A stretch of 64,000 nt of DNA from Polaribacter irgensii 23-P (GTDB lineage Bacteria > Bacteroidota > Bacteroidia > Flavobacteriales > Flavobacteriaceae): NCBI RefSeq assembly GCF_000153225.1, contig NZ_CH724148.1, positions 2,434,611-2,498,610 on the forward strand, in the 5' to 3' direction. The notes beneath the pieces were generated by a model. That model was not told the DNA's origin. It ran no database searches and saw only the letters and a program-made list of their open reading frames with translations. Both the position numbers and the translations under genes were made by a program. Below are positions 53,337 through 62,367 of this stretch, piece by piece (position 1 is the stretch's first letter; every line of letters begins with the position of its first letter).

Positions 53337-53661
53337 TGACTACCGTTCTAAAATGAACGAGAAAATATTAGCCTCTGATAATAAAGTTATTAAAAGAATA
53401 TTTAATTTAGATACCAATGCTTTTAAAGAGGGACATCTACCTGTAAAAACAAAAGAATTGCTAGGCTTAGTTGCTTCTGCCGTTCTCAGATGTGACGATT
53501 GTGTCCAATATCATTTAGAGGCAGCTAAGGAAAATGGCGTGACTACCGAAGAAATGATGGAAACCATGTCTATTGCCAACCTCATTGGTGGTACCATTGT
53601 CATTCCTCATTTGAGAAAAGCGCTAGAGTACTGGGAAGCGCTGGATGAAAATACACAATAA
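53311..53661 (+). CDS. Carboxymuconolactone decarboxylase / AhpD-like protein
   Basis: A 116-residue all-helical protein of the CMD/AhpD family. The core LVASAVLRCDDCVQYHLEAAKENG carries the CxxC and a downstream histidine of the redox-active AhpD type, so a peroxide- or disulfide-related role is more likely than lactone chemistry. The ATG lies inside tatC; a second in-frame ATG (MNEKIL) is an alternative start 14 codons later. It is probably cotranscribed with kdsD and tatC. Confidence 0.82.
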   Translation: MHKKVQEFNDYRSKMNEKILASDNKVIKRIFNLDTNAFKEGHLPVKTKELLGLVASAVLRCDDCVQYHLEAAKENGVTTEEMMETMSIANLIGGTIVIPHLRKALEYWEALDENTQ

Positions 53662-53727
53662 ACATGTAACTTATTGTCTAGTTTAATTCTTTAAGAAAGG
53701 TTTAAGACTCTTAACATGAGAGTTTAC

Positions 53728-53735
53728 TATTTTTG
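53728..53735 (+). promoter_or_regulatory. lptB: -7 box TATTTTTG upstream of lptB
   Basis: TATTTTTG matches TAnnTTTG, 46 bases before the ATG at 53782. A weak TTTA at 53701-53704 is the only -33 candidate. Confidence 0.35.
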
Positions 53736-53781
53736 AAAAAGGCCATTAGTTTTAAAATTTTTGGTATTATATTTAAAAAAT

Positions 53782-54519
53782 ATGATTTTAAAAGCAGAAA
53801 ATATTCAGAAAATTTACGGCAGTAGAAAGGTCGTGAAAGGCATTTCCTTGGAAGTTCAACAAGGCGAAATTATTGGCCTACTTGGGCCAAATGGCGCTGG
53901 AAAAACAACCTCTTTTTATATGATTGTGGGAATGATTAAACCAAATGCTGGCCAAATTTTCTTAAATGAAGAAGAAATAACACAAGATGCCATGTACAAA
54001 CGTGCACAAAAAGGAATTGGTTATTTAGCGCAGGAAGCATCCGTTTTTCGAAAGTTATCTGTAGAAGATAATATTATGTCCGTTTTACAATTTACAGGAC
54101 GTTCTAAAAAGGAACAGAAAATAAAATTAGAATCTTTAATAGAAGAATTTAATATTGGTCATGTTCGCAAGAACAGAGGAGACCTCCTCTCTGGTGGTGA
54201 AAGACGAAGAACAGAAATTGCACGTTGTTTAGCTTCAGATCCTAATTTTATTCTATTAGATGAACCTTTTGCCGGAGTAGATCCCATCGCAGTAGAAGAT
54301 ATTCAAAGCATTGTAGCACAATTAAAGAACAGGAATATTGGGATTTTGATTACTGACCACGATGTACAGGCAACCCTGGCCATTACAGACAAGACATATC
54401 TAATGTACAACGGTAGTATTCTAAAAGAAGGAACACCTGAAGAGTTGGCTGCTGACGAAATGGTTCGAAAAGTATATCTTGGAAATGATTTTGAATTGAA
54501 AAAGAAAAAAATGTTTTAA
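53782..54519 (+). CDS. lptB: LPS export ABC transporter ATP-binding protein LptB
   Basis: LptB is the ATPase that powers extraction of lipopolysaccharide from the inner membrane with LptFG. From the ATG at 53782 it has 245 residues (MILKAENIQKIYGSRKV), the family length. Walker A GPNGAGKTTS, signature LLSGGERRRTEIAR and Walker B FILLDEPFAGVDP are intact; the YKRAQKGIGYLAQEASVFRKL segment is typical of LptB. An upstream in-frame TTG start at 53761 was rejected. The stop overlaps the convergent histidine kinase gene by 4 bases. Confidence 0.95.
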   Translation: MILKAENIQKIYGSRKVVKGISLEVQQGEIIGLLGPNGAGKTTSFYMIVGMIKPNAGQIFLNEEEITQDAMYKRAQKGIGYLAQEASVFRKLSVEDNIMSVLQFTGRSKKEQKIKLESLIEEFNIGHVRKNRGDLLSGGERRRTEIARCLASDPNFILLDEPFAGVDPIAVEDIQSIVAQLKNRNIGILITDHDVQATLAITDKTYLMYNGSILKEGTPEELAADEMVRKVYLGNDFELKKKKMF

Positions 54520-55715
54520 TTCTTAATTATCGGAATTGTCAAACTAAATAATACTCCTGTTCCATTCTCTTTTGTTTCTTGAAATTGAATACTTCCACCC
54601 AGCCTTTTCAATATCGCTGAGACTGTAGGCAGACCTATTCCTGTGCCGTTCTTGCTCCCCAATGTTTCAAAAAGATCAAATACTTTTTTGTGGTATTTTT
54701 TATCGATTCCAAAACCATTGTCTTTATAAATAATTTTATAAGAAACTGAATCAATCTCCAAAGAGATAGATATAATTGCTTTCGCTGAACCTACAAATTT
54801 AATGCTATTTGAAAATAAATTCTGAAACACTTGGATAAAAGCCACTTGCGATTGCTTTACAAGCACATTGCATCCAACATAATTAGTTTCGCAAGTATCT
54901 TCCCAGCGACAAGACACTTTAATTCTTTCCAACAATTCTTCAAAATTAAAAGATTCGAAAATTATTTTAGCGTTTGTTACTTTTGTGAAATTTAGCATTC
55001 CTTCAACTAATGAGAACAAATAAGAACTGCGCGAAGAAATGAGATTGAGCAGCACCCTTCCTTCTTCATCCAATTTGTTTGCGTAATCCATTTGGATGAC
55101 TTCAGAAAGATATTTTATTCCGCTTATGGGTGTTTTAATATCATGTGATAGCCGATAAGAAAATTCATTCAATTGCGAATTTAATCGATGCACTTCTTCA
55201 CTTGATTTTAATAATTCTTTATTTTTTTTTCTTAACTCTAAAAGATTGACCACTTGTTTTGCCAAAAGCTTTAGGCTTTGTTGCTGTCTTTTGTTTAACG
55301 CATTTGGTTTGTTGTCTATTACACACAAAGTACCTAAAGGAAAACCTTCTGAACTATTCAATGGGGCGCCTGCATAAAAAACAACATTTGGTGCGCCAAT
55401 TGTTAGTGGGTTGTTTGCAAATCGATCATCTTTTGTTGCATCATTAATAATGAATAATTCATCTGTATTTAGAATACTGTGCGCACAGAAAGAGAATTCT
55501 CTTGGAGTCTCTTTCGCCGCAAGTCCGTGATGAGACTTAAACCATTGTTTATTTTTACCTATAATTGAAACCAGTGCAATGGGCGTTCCACAAATACTAG
55601 CTGCAATCGCTGTAATACCGTCATAATCCTCCTCAGGCAAAGAATCCAATACATCGTACGTATTTAGAACTTTCAACCTTTCCGCTTCATTTAAAGGGAG
55701 ATCTGCTGGGATCAT
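54516..55715 (-). CDS. GAF-domain sensor histidine kinase
   Basis: A 399-residue soluble kinase. The GAF domain (about 20-165) has the FSFCAHSIL and YAGAPLN signatures; a short coiled coil leads to the HisKA helix with H191 (RLSHDIKTPISG) and a HATPase domain (NLFSNSIKFVG; KDNGFGI; GTGIGLPTVSAIL). No cognate response regulator is adjacent. It lies 5 bases after pssA in the same direction and is probably cotranscribed with it. The signal is unknown; GAF domains of this kind bind small molecules or chromophores. Confidence 0.88.
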   Translation of the reverse strand: MIPADLPLNEAERLKVLNTYDVLDSLPEEDYDGITAIAASICGTPIALVSIIGKNKQWFKSHHGLAAKETPREFSFCAHSILNTDELFIINDATKDDRFANNPLTIGAPNVVFYAGAPLNSSEGFPLGTLCVIDNKPNALNKRQQQSLKLLAKQVVNLLELRKKNKELLKSSEEVHRLNSQLNEFSYRLSHDIKTPISGIKYLSEVIQMDYANKLDEEGRVLLNLISSRSSYLFSLVEGMLNFTKVTNAKIIFESFNFEELLERIKVSCRWEDTCETNYVGCNVLVKQSQVAFIQVFQNLFSNSIKFVGSAKAIISISLEIDSVSYKIIYKDNGFGIDKKYHKKVFDLFETLGSKNGTGIGLPTVSAILKRLGGSIQFQETKENGTGVLFSLTIPIIKN

Positions 55716-55720
55716 GAAAT

Positions 55721-56446
55721 CTATTTGGGTTTATAATAGTTTTGAATTATAGATGTTAGAACGTATAATATAATGATTATTGGGATAGAAATAACATTTA
55801 AACTAAGAATTAAAAACAAAGAAATTAAAATAAACACGTATTGTACGCTATTCGTTTTTAGTGCATACCCCTTAAACTTGAGCGAAAATAGCGGCAATTG
55901 TGCATTCATAAAATAGGTTAAAGCCACCGTAACACCTATTAAGAAATACACATTATTTATTATATTGTTTACAAATTCAATCTCAGAATATTCTATGATT
56001 AAAGGCAATGAAATTACAAATAAACTCATTGCAGGTGTGGGTAAACCAATAAAAGAATTGGTTTGTCGCGTATCTATGTTGAATTTAGCAAGCCTATAGC
56101 CAGCTCCTAACGTTAATAATAAACCTAAAAAAGGTATGAAATTTGCCATTGCCAAAGGCTGAACAAGAATCTCAACTCCTAGTTCATTTTGCGATAACAG
56201 ATAAAACATAATAACGCCCGGAACAACACCACTTGTAACCATATCTGCCAAAGAATCTAACTGTTTTCCCAATTCACCAGAGACCCCTAGAAGCCGCGCT
56301 GCAAAGCCATCAAAAAAATCAAATACAATTCCAATAATTACCAAAATCCCCGCAATTTCAAAATTACCCTGAACGGCATACATTGCTGCAACAGTTCCAC
56401 AAAAAAGATTGCCAAGCGTTAATAAATTAGGAATGTGTTTTTTCAT
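55721..56446 (-). CDS. pssA: CDP-diacylglycerol--serine O-phosphatidyltransferase
   Basis: PssA makes phosphatidylserine, the precursor of phosphatidylethanolamine. The 241-residue membrane protein carries the CDP-alcohol phosphotransferase motif DFFDGFAARLLG...GKQLDSLADM (D-x2-DG-x2-AR-x8-G-x3-D-x3-D). About six hydrophobic spans follow. It is transcribed divergently from the YheT-like hydrolase and precedes the GAF kinase gene by 5 bases. Confidence 0.95.
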   Translation of the reverse strand: MKKHIPNLLTLGNLFCGTVAAMYAVQGNFEIAGILVIIGIVFDFFDGFAARLLGVSGELGKQLDSLADMVTSGVVPGVIMFYLLSQNELGVEILVQPLAMANFIPFLGLLLTLGAGYRLAKFNIDTRQTNSFIGLPTPAMSLFVISLPLIIEYSEIEFVNNIINNVYFLIGVTVALTYFMNAQLPLFSLKFKGYALKTNSVQYVFILISLFLILSLNVISIPIIIILYVLTSIIQNYYKPK

Positions 56447-56552
56447 AACTTTTTTTAATTAATAGGCTAAAATAACAAATCCTATTTTGGTAATTTTCTA
56501 AAAATCTGTATTTTTTATGTATTTTTAAAAAGTATAAATTAAAGCTGATTTA

Positions 56553-57527
56553 ATGCCACTTATAGATTCTGACTTTACACCTACTTTGCCTTTTAAAAAT
56601 ACTTATTTTAATACGATGTACCGTCCTTTTTTTATGAAAGACGAATGTGCATACAAAAGAAAAAGAATTACAACTTGGGATCAAGACTTTATTGATTTAG
56701 ACTTTTCTATTGTAGGGGCAAAAACTTTAGCACTGTTAATTCATGGACTAGAGGGGAGCGCTGCGTCCAAATACATGACAGCTACCTCTAATCATTTAAA
56801 TCAAAATGGTCTCGACACTGTCTGCTTGAATTTAAGAAGTTGTAGTGGAGAAGACAATCTACAACTATCCACGTATCACAGCGGGAAAACAGAAGATGTT
56901 GACTTTGTCATACAGCATCTCTTAGAAAATTACTCGTATGAAAATATTGTTATTGTTGGCTTTAGTTTGGGAGGAAATTTAACCTTGAAATACTTGGGTG
57001 AATATCGTGAAAAGTTATCTCCAAAAATTAAAGGAGCCGTTGCTGTATCTGTTCCTATTGATATTACCACTGCAGAAAAAGAAATGGATAAATTAAAAAA
57101 TAAAGTATATGTGGAAGTTTTTTTTAAAACATTGAAAAATAAAATTTTAGAAAAAGCATTTAAATTCCCCGAATATCGTTTAGATAAAGAAAAATTATTT
57201 AGAGCTACTAAATTTAAACATTTAGAACTGTTATATACCGTTCCTGTTTTTGGATTTAAAAGTCCTGAAGATTATTGGAAAAAAGCAAGTTCAAAACCGT
57301 ATCTCTCAAAAATTGACCGACCTACCTTATTAATAAATGCCAAAGATGATACTTTTCTGTCACCGGAATGCTACCCCATAAAAGAGGCCATGCAATCTGC
57401 TTCTTTTTACCTAGAAACACCTGAATACGGAGGTCATGTTGGCTTCATAACTTCATTTAAAAACCACGAAAACAGTTGGTTGGAAAAAAGAATTACGCAG
57501 TTCATAAAAGAACATATTCTAATTTAG
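56553..57527 (+). CDS. Alpha/beta hydrolase, YheT family
   Basis: A 324-residue alpha/beta-hydrolase. The nucleophile elbow GFSLGGNLTL holds the catalytic serine, INAKDDTFLSPE the acid and GGHVGF the histidine. The opening with MPLIDSDFTPTLPFKNTYFNTMYR and HGLEGSAASKYM is characteristic of YheT-like proteins, esterases of unknown physiological substrate. No signal peptide is seen. The gene precedes the PorV/Q-family gene by 73 bases. Confidence 0.87.
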   Translation: MPLIDSDFTPTLPFKNTYFNTMYRPFFMKDECAYKRKRITTWDQDFIDLDFSIVGAKTLALLIHGLEGSAASKYMTATSNHLNQNGLDTVCLNLRSCSGEDNLQLSTYHSGKTEDVDFVIQHLLENYSYENIVIVGFSLGGNLTLKYLGEYREKLSPKIKGAVAVSVPIDITTAEKEMDKLKNKVYVEVFFKTLKNKILEKAFKFPEYRLDKEKLFRATKFKHLELLYTVPVFGFKSPEDYWKKASSKPYLSKIDRPTLLINAKDDTFLSPECYPIKEAMQSASFYLETPEYGGHVGFITSFKNHENSWLEKRITQFIKEHILI

Positions 57528-57600
57528 ATACGATGTACAATAATACCCCAAAACCGAGGTTATTTTAATAGTAATTATGATATTTGCCACAGAAATTTTT

Positions 57601-58677
57601 ATGCTTTTGAAACGTAAAATCTTACTTTTTATCTTACTTTTTTTTTCGTTTTTAAAAGCACAATCTTTTAGAAATTGCTCCAATGAGTTTTTAAACATAG
57701 GTGTAGATGCGGCAGCCTTAGGAATGAGCAAAGCTGTAGTAGCTTCTACCAATAATGTAAACTCAATCTACTGGAATCCTGCAGGGTTGGTAGGAATTAA
57801 AGATTATCAAGGTTCTTTAATGCATGCAGATTATTTTGCAGGAATTGCGAACTACAATCATGCTGCGTTCGCAATGCCCATAGATAAAGAATGTGCACTT
57901 AGTATTTCTATCATTCGTTTTGGAGTTGACGATATTCTAAATACCACCGAGCTCATTGATCGCGAAGGAAACATCGATTTTAATAAAATTAGCCTCTTTT
58001 CAGCTGCCGATTATGCATTTAACATCGCCTATGCTCGAAATATCATTCTTAAAAACATTAAGTTTGGAGTAAATGCTAAAATTGTCCGAAGAACTATCGG
58101 TGATTTTGCTTCTTCTTTGGGTTTTGGATTCGACCTCGGTATTCAATTTGAAAAAAATAACTGGAAATTCGGTTTAATGGCAAGAGACATTACCACTACA
58201 TTTAACAATTGGGCAATAAATACCATCGAATTTGATAAAATTAAAAATGCAATTCCAGGTCAAAACCAAGAATTGCCAGAAACTACAGAAATCACCAAAC
58301 CAAAATTGCAAATAGGCATTGCACGCTCCTTTAAAGTAAATCCACTTTTTAGTTTGCTAACAGAAATTGATTTGAATATCCATTTTACGGAAACAAATGA
58401 TATTCTTTCTTCTGAGTACGGAAGTATAGACCCTGCAATTGGTCTCCGGTCGGGCTATTACGATCTTGTATACTTAAGAGCTGAGCTGGGGAACTTTCAA
58501 AATACATCTCAATTCGATACTACTACAACACTCACGTTGCAACCCAACTTTGGTTTAGGTTTTAACTACAAAGGCATTCAAATAGATGATGCATTAACCA
58601 ATATTGGTGGTGTAGGAAACGCTCTGTTCTCTAATGTTTTTTCAATTACTTTCGATTATACTTTTCTTAGAACTTAA
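57601..58677 (+). CDS. PorV/PorQ-family outer-membrane beta-barrel protein
   Basis: A 358-residue protein from the ATG at 57601, which begins a signal peptide (LLFILLFFSFLKAQS); an ATG at 57577 is inside a -7-like GATATTTG. The barrel has the family pattern NIGVDAAALGMSKAVVAS and VNSIYWNPAGL, as in PorV, PorQ and UPF0164 proteins of the FadL-like fold. PorV delivers T9SS cargo to the attachment complex and PorQ has a similar role, but the sequence does not look like a canonical PorV or PorQ, so this is best called a paralogue. It is followed 5 bases later by the Lnb-like gene. Confidence 0.82.
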   Translation: MLLKRKILLFILLFFSFLKAQSFRNCSNEFLNIGVDAAALGMSKAVVASTNNVNSIYWNPAGLVGIKDYQGSLMHADYFAGIANYNHAAFAMPIDKECALSISIIRFGVDDILNTTELIDREGNIDFNKISLFSAADYAFNIAYARNIILKNIKFGVNAKIVRRTIGDFASSLGFGFDLGIQFEKNNWKFGLMARDITTTFNNWAINTIEFDKIKNAIPGQNQELPETTEITKPKLQIGIARSFKVNPLFSLLTEIDLNIHFTETNDILSSEYGSIDPAIGLRSGYYDLVYLRAELGNFQNTSQFDTTTTLTLQPNFGLGFNYKGIQIDDALTNIGGVGNALFSNVFSITFDYTFLRT

Positions 58678-58682
58678 TATAT

Positions 58683-59903
58683 ATGAAGAAAAAAACAATA
58701 TTTCTTGTATTCCTTTGCTTGCTATTTATTAACAAAATTGAAGCACAGGTAAATCTAAGTATCAACTCAGAAATCTCTCTTATCACTGCAGGACCAGGAG
58801 AAGAACTCTATGAGAAGTTTGGCCACAGCGCGTTGCGAGTTGTAGATACAACTTTGAACATTGATCTTATTTACAACTACGGCATCTTTGATTTTAACGC
58901 CCCTAACTTTTATTCGAATTTTGCAAAAGGCAAAATGTATTACTTAGTCGCTAAATATGATTTTAAATATTTTTTAGCCAGCTATAAGCAAGACAAACGA
59001 TGGCTTAAGCAGCAAATTTTAAATTTAGATCTATCCGAAAAACAAAGAGTCTTTGACTATCTAGAAAATAATGTGCGAAAAGAAAATGCAACCTATTTGT
59101 ATGATCCTTTTTTTGACAATTGTGCTACTAAACTCAGGGATATTTTACAAATAACATTCGGTAATAACATCGCTCTAAATTCTACCAATATTTCAAATAA
59201 TCAAACCTTGAGAGCGCTGATGGACCAAGAGATATATTGGAATACCTGGGGTAATTTTGGCATTAACATAATTGCAGGAACCATTCTAGATAAAAAAAGA
59301 AGCCAACTATCTTACACCTATCTACCCGATCAATTGTATAACACATTTAAATACGCTAGAATAAAAAGAGAAAACGTGTTTATTCCACTGGTAGAGAAAG
59401 AACAGGTATTATTAAACTTTACTGAGCAAGCTACACCTTTAAAAATAACAAGTCCTGTAACTGTCTTTTCAATATTTCTAATAATAGTGCTATTCATTAC
59501 TTTTAAAGATCTAAAAAATAATAAAAGAAGCAGGTATTTAGATTTTATAATATTCTTTATTATAGGTATCGTCGGTTTATTACTCACCTACCTATGGCTA
59601 TTTTCTTCGCACACCACAGCTCCTAACAACTTTAATATTTTGTGGGCCTTTTTACCCAATTTATGGATGGCCTTTAGCCTGCGAAAAAAAAATGTTAAGG
59701 TTGGTGTAAAAAAATACATTTTGCTGCTTTTGTTTACTTTAGGCATCCTTCCTTTTCTTTGGTTTTTTAAAATTCAAGCATTTCCTTGTGCTGCAATCCC
59801 AATTTTCCTTTTACTTTTTATTCGGTATTTATTTTTATATAAATATTTGTACTCCTTAAAAAAGGCAATTCATAGCGCACATATCACGAACAATCCACAA
59901 TAA
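58683..59903 (+). CDS. Lnb-like lipoprotein N-acyltransferase (DUF4105)
   Basis: A 406-residue protein with a signal peptide (about 1-21, ending NKIEAQ), a periplasmic domain (about 22-255) and about four C-terminal membrane segments (about 258-400). LITAGPGEELYEKFGHSALRVVD and FDNCATKLRD hold the histidine and cysteine expected of the papain-like DUF4105 domain. Bacteroides Lnb, recently shown to N-acylate lipoproteins, has this fold and domain order. It probably completes lipoprotein maturation at the inner membrane. It follows the PorV/Q-family gene by 5 bases. Confidence 0.8.
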   Translation: MKKKTIFLVFLCLLFINKIEAQVNLSINSEISLITAGPGEELYEKFGHSALRVVDTTLNIDLIYNYGIFDFNAPNFYSNFAKGKMYYLVAKYDFKYFLASYKQDKRWLKQQILNLDLSEKQRVFDYLENNVRKENATYLYDPFFDNCATKLRDILQITFGNNIALNSTNISNNQTLRALMDQEIYWNTWGNFGINIIAGTILDKKRSQLSYTYLPDQLYNTFKYARIKRENVFIPLVEKEQVLLNFTEQATPLKITSPVTVFSIFLIIVLFITFKDLKNNKRSRYLDFIIFFIIGIVGLLLTYLWLFSSHTTAPNNFNILWAFLPNLWMAFSLRKKNVKVGVKKYILLLLFTLGILPFLWFFKIQAFPCAAIPIFLLLFIRYLFLYKYLYSLKKAIHSAHITNNPQ

Positions 59904-59923
59904 TTAATCGCATTTAAAACCTA

Positions 59924-60382
59924 ATGAAAATAGAAATAATTCCATTTCACAGTCAATATGTTCAGGACTTCTATAATTTAAACGTTGAATGGTTAGAAAA
60001 ACATTTCTATGTAGAGCCTTATGATAAAAAAGTTTTAAGCAATCCTAAAAAGTATATTATTGATGGAGGAGGATACGTGTTTTTCGTTAAGGCTGAAAAT
60101 AAAATTATTGGCACAGCCGCTTTTATTCGTCAAAAAAAAATTTTCGAATTGAGTAAAATGGCAGTGCTTCCAGAATATCAAGGATTAAAAATTGGACAAC
60201 AACTAATCGAGTATTGCATCAATTTTGCCAAAGAAAGAAATTGGAAAAACGTCGTCTTATATAGCAACAGATCTTTAGTTCCCGCAATTAATATGTATCG
60301 AAAAGTAGGATTTATAGAGCTTCCGTTAGAAAAAGAAGTTCATTATGAACGTGCTAATATCAAAATGATTTTAGAGTTGTAG
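59924..60382 (+). CDS. GNAT-family N-acetyltransferase
   Basis: A 152-residue acetyltransferase. The acetyl-CoA-binding motif MAVLPEYQGLKIGQQLIEYC (with the conserved Q/R-x-x-G-x-G/A form) and LYSNRSLVPAINMYRKVGF are typical of GNAT enzymes. The substrate is unknown. It is 20 bases downstream of the Lnb-like gene in the same direction and may share its transcript. Confidence 0.85.
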   Translation: MKIEIIPFHSQYVQDFYNLNVEWLEKHFYVEPYDKKVLSNPKKYIIDGGGYVFFVKAENKIIGTAAFIRQKKIFELSKMAVLPEYQGLKIGQQLIEYCINFAKERNWKNVVLYSNRSLVPAINMYRKVGFIELPLEKEVHYERANIKMILEL

Positions 60383-60403
60383 TTTTAAAACCGATTAAGG
60401 GAG

Positions 60404-60823
60404 TTAAGATAAAAGAAAACTTTCAATCGCTAAGTCATATCCTTTTAGGCCGAAACCAAAGAGCACTCCACCTGCATTTGGCGAAATATAACTCTGCTGT
60501 CGAAACTCTTCACGTGCATGAACATTAGAGATGTGCACTTCTATGACCTTTGTTTCAATTCCTTTTACAGCATCTCCAATACCAACTGACGTATGCGTAT
60601 AGGCCGCAGCATTTAAGACAATGCCATCGTAACTAAAACCAACTTCATGCAGTTTGTCTATGATTTCACCTTCAATATTAGATTGAAAATAAAACATTTG
60701 CACCTTTTCAAATTTCAATTGCAATTCTTCAAAATAAGATTCAAAAGTTTTAGAACCATAAATTTCCGGTTCTCTTTTACCTAGTAAATTTAAGTTTGGT
60801 CCATTTATGATAATAATTTTCAT
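60404..60823 (-). CDS. aroQ: 3-dehydroquinate dehydratase, type II
   Basis: AroQ removes water from 3-dehydroquinate in the shikimate pathway. The 139-residue length is standard. NGPNLNLLGKREPEIYG (catalytic arginine and tyrosine), NAAAYTHTSVGIGDA and EVHISNVHAREEFR (catalytic histidine) are intact. It is transcribed alone, facing the GNAT gene. Confidence 0.96.
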   Translation of the reverse strand: MKIIIINGPNLNLLGKREPEIYGSKTFESYFEELQLKFEKVQMFYFQSNIEGEIIDKLHEVGFSYDGIVLNAAAYTHTSVGIGDAVKGIETKVIEVHISNVHAREEFRQQSYISPNAGGVLFGFGLKGYDLAIESFLLS

Positions 60824-61390
60824 CTTTTTAATTTTAAAAAGTAAAGATCCTCTATTTTTTTTTATTTGCTTCTAATTCCTACTTAAATTTAAGTATTCTA
60901 AAAAAATCCTAGTAGTATACTGCTCTTACTGACTTTTAAATTGGAGCATGCTCTAATAATTATAAAAACAAATCCTCTAGAGGAGGAATTTATAAGAGCA
61001 AATGCTAACTGCGCATTCTAAACTAGTGATAATCTTTAAAACGTATTTTAATATATTCCAAATTCAAGCAGTTGAAGCGGATTTAGAAAATTGATTCTAT
61101 ATTGCAAATAGAATTCTAAAAAAGTGTGATAAAAAACACATTTGAAATACTATTTAGAGAAAGATTGCTTCAATATATATCTGCATTCAATTTTAGAACA
61201 GCAGCTATAGACACGAATATACTTTTTAAAAACACCAAACTTCATCACTTTTGTACAAATTCACTTCAATGGATTTAACCGTAAAGATCTTTCCAACGCA
61301 GCTCCTTTAGATTAAAGAGAGTCAATAACTAATTATATAAATTACAAACCATCCTTTCCAAGTATTTTTTTTATTTCGTAAATTTACTTT
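60824..61390. other. Gene-free interval between aroQ and xerD
   Basis: 567 AT-rich bases with no supported gene. The aroQ promoter should lie near 60824-60870 and the xerD promoter near 61350-61390, where TAAATTTA at 61379-61386 ends 4 bases before the ATG. A 10-base palindrome CCTCTAGAGG sits at 60974-60983. I saw no tRNA cloverleaf and no attachment-site duplication. Confidence 0.5.
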
Positions 61391-62287
61391 ATGGAATGGA
61401 AGCACGCAATTAAAGAGTATCAAATGTATTTAAAGATAGAGCGTGGTCTTTCTAAAAACACAGTTGATAGTTATACCAAAGACATTGAAAAGCTCTGTTT
61501 ATTTTTCTGCAAGAATAAAATTACTATTTCCCCAATCAACATCAATAGTGATCTTATTAAGCAATTTATTTATGACATTGCCAAACAGATAAATCCGAGA
61601 AGCCAGGCTAGAATTATTTCAGGCTTGCGCAGTTTTTTCGATTATTTAATCTTTGAAGAATATAGAGTTCTCAATCCTACGGACTTGTTAGAAACCCCTA
61701 AAATTGGAAAAAAGCTACCTGACACGCTGAGTCAAGATGATATAGACGCTTTATTTAGTGCCATCGATTTAAGCCATCCCCAGGGAGAAAGAAACCGCAC
61801 CCTTTTAGAGACAATGTACAGTTGTGGTTTGCGCGTTAGCGAGTTAATTACATTAAAGGTCTCTGATTTATTTTTCGAAGAAGGTTTTATTAGAGTTTTA
61901 GGGAAAGGCAATAAAGAAAGGTATGTTCCAATTCACAAAGACGCCGAAAGCTATATTTCCATTTATAAGCGCACCATTAGGACGCACATAGAACCGAAAA
62001 AAGGATTTGAAGATACGCTGTTTTTAAATAGAAGAGGGAAAGGCTTGACCCGTCAAATGATCTTTATAATTTTAAAAGATTTGGCCTTTAAAATCGATTT
62101 AAAAAAGAAAATTAGCCCGCATACGTTAAGACATTCTTTTGCAACGCATCTGTTACAAAATGGAGCAGACCTAAGGGTTATTCAGCAAATATTAGGACAT
62201 GAAAGCATCACTACCACAGAAATATATGTCCATGTAGACAAAACCTATTTAAAAGAGGTGGTAGAAACCTTTCATCCGCGGAAATAA
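61391..62287 (+). CDS. xerD: Tyrosine recombinase XerD
   Basis: A 298-residue tyrosine recombinase that resolves chromosome dimers at dif with XerC. The N-terminal core-binding domain (about 1-90; MEWKHAIKEYQMYLKIERGLSKNTVDSY) and the catalytic domain (about 105-298) have the usual order: R in SCGLRVSEL, K in GKGNKERYVP, H-x-x-R in HTLRHSFATHLL, H in LGHESITTTEIY and the nucleophile Y in the same segment. XerC is not in the window. A bidirectional terminator separates it from rny. Confidence 0.93.
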   Translation: MEWKHAIKEYQMYLKIERGLSKNTVDSYTKDIEKLCLFFCKNKITISPININSDLIKQFIYDIAKQINPRSQARIISGLRSFFDYLIFEEYRVLNPTDLLETPKIGKKLPDTLSQDDIDALFSAIDLSHPQGERNRTLLETMYSCGLRVSELITLKVSDLFFEEGFIRVLGKGNKERYVPIHKDAESYISIYKRTIRTHIEPKKGFEDTLFLNRRGKGLTRQMIFIILKDLAFKIDLKKKISPHTLRHSFATHLLQNGADLRVIQQILGHESITTTEIYVHVDKTYLKEVVETFHPRK

Positions 62288-62310
62288 AATAAACTATTTG
62301 GCCGTCAATA

Positions 62311-62336
62311 AAAAACCTACTTTAAAGTAGGTTTTT
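62311..62336. terminator. Bidirectional terminator between xerD and rny
   Basis: A 26-base perfect palindrome (AAAAACCTACTTT and its complement) forms a stem flanked by A and T runs, between two convergent genes. Confidence 0.85.
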
Positions 62337-62367
62337 TATTGATTCTGAATTCTTAAGATTTTTTATA

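Noticed and set aside
60974..60983. CCTCTAGAGG palindrome as a dif or attachment site next to xerD.
   Set aside because: A dif site has about 28 bases with two 11-base half-sites; this is too short and lacks them.
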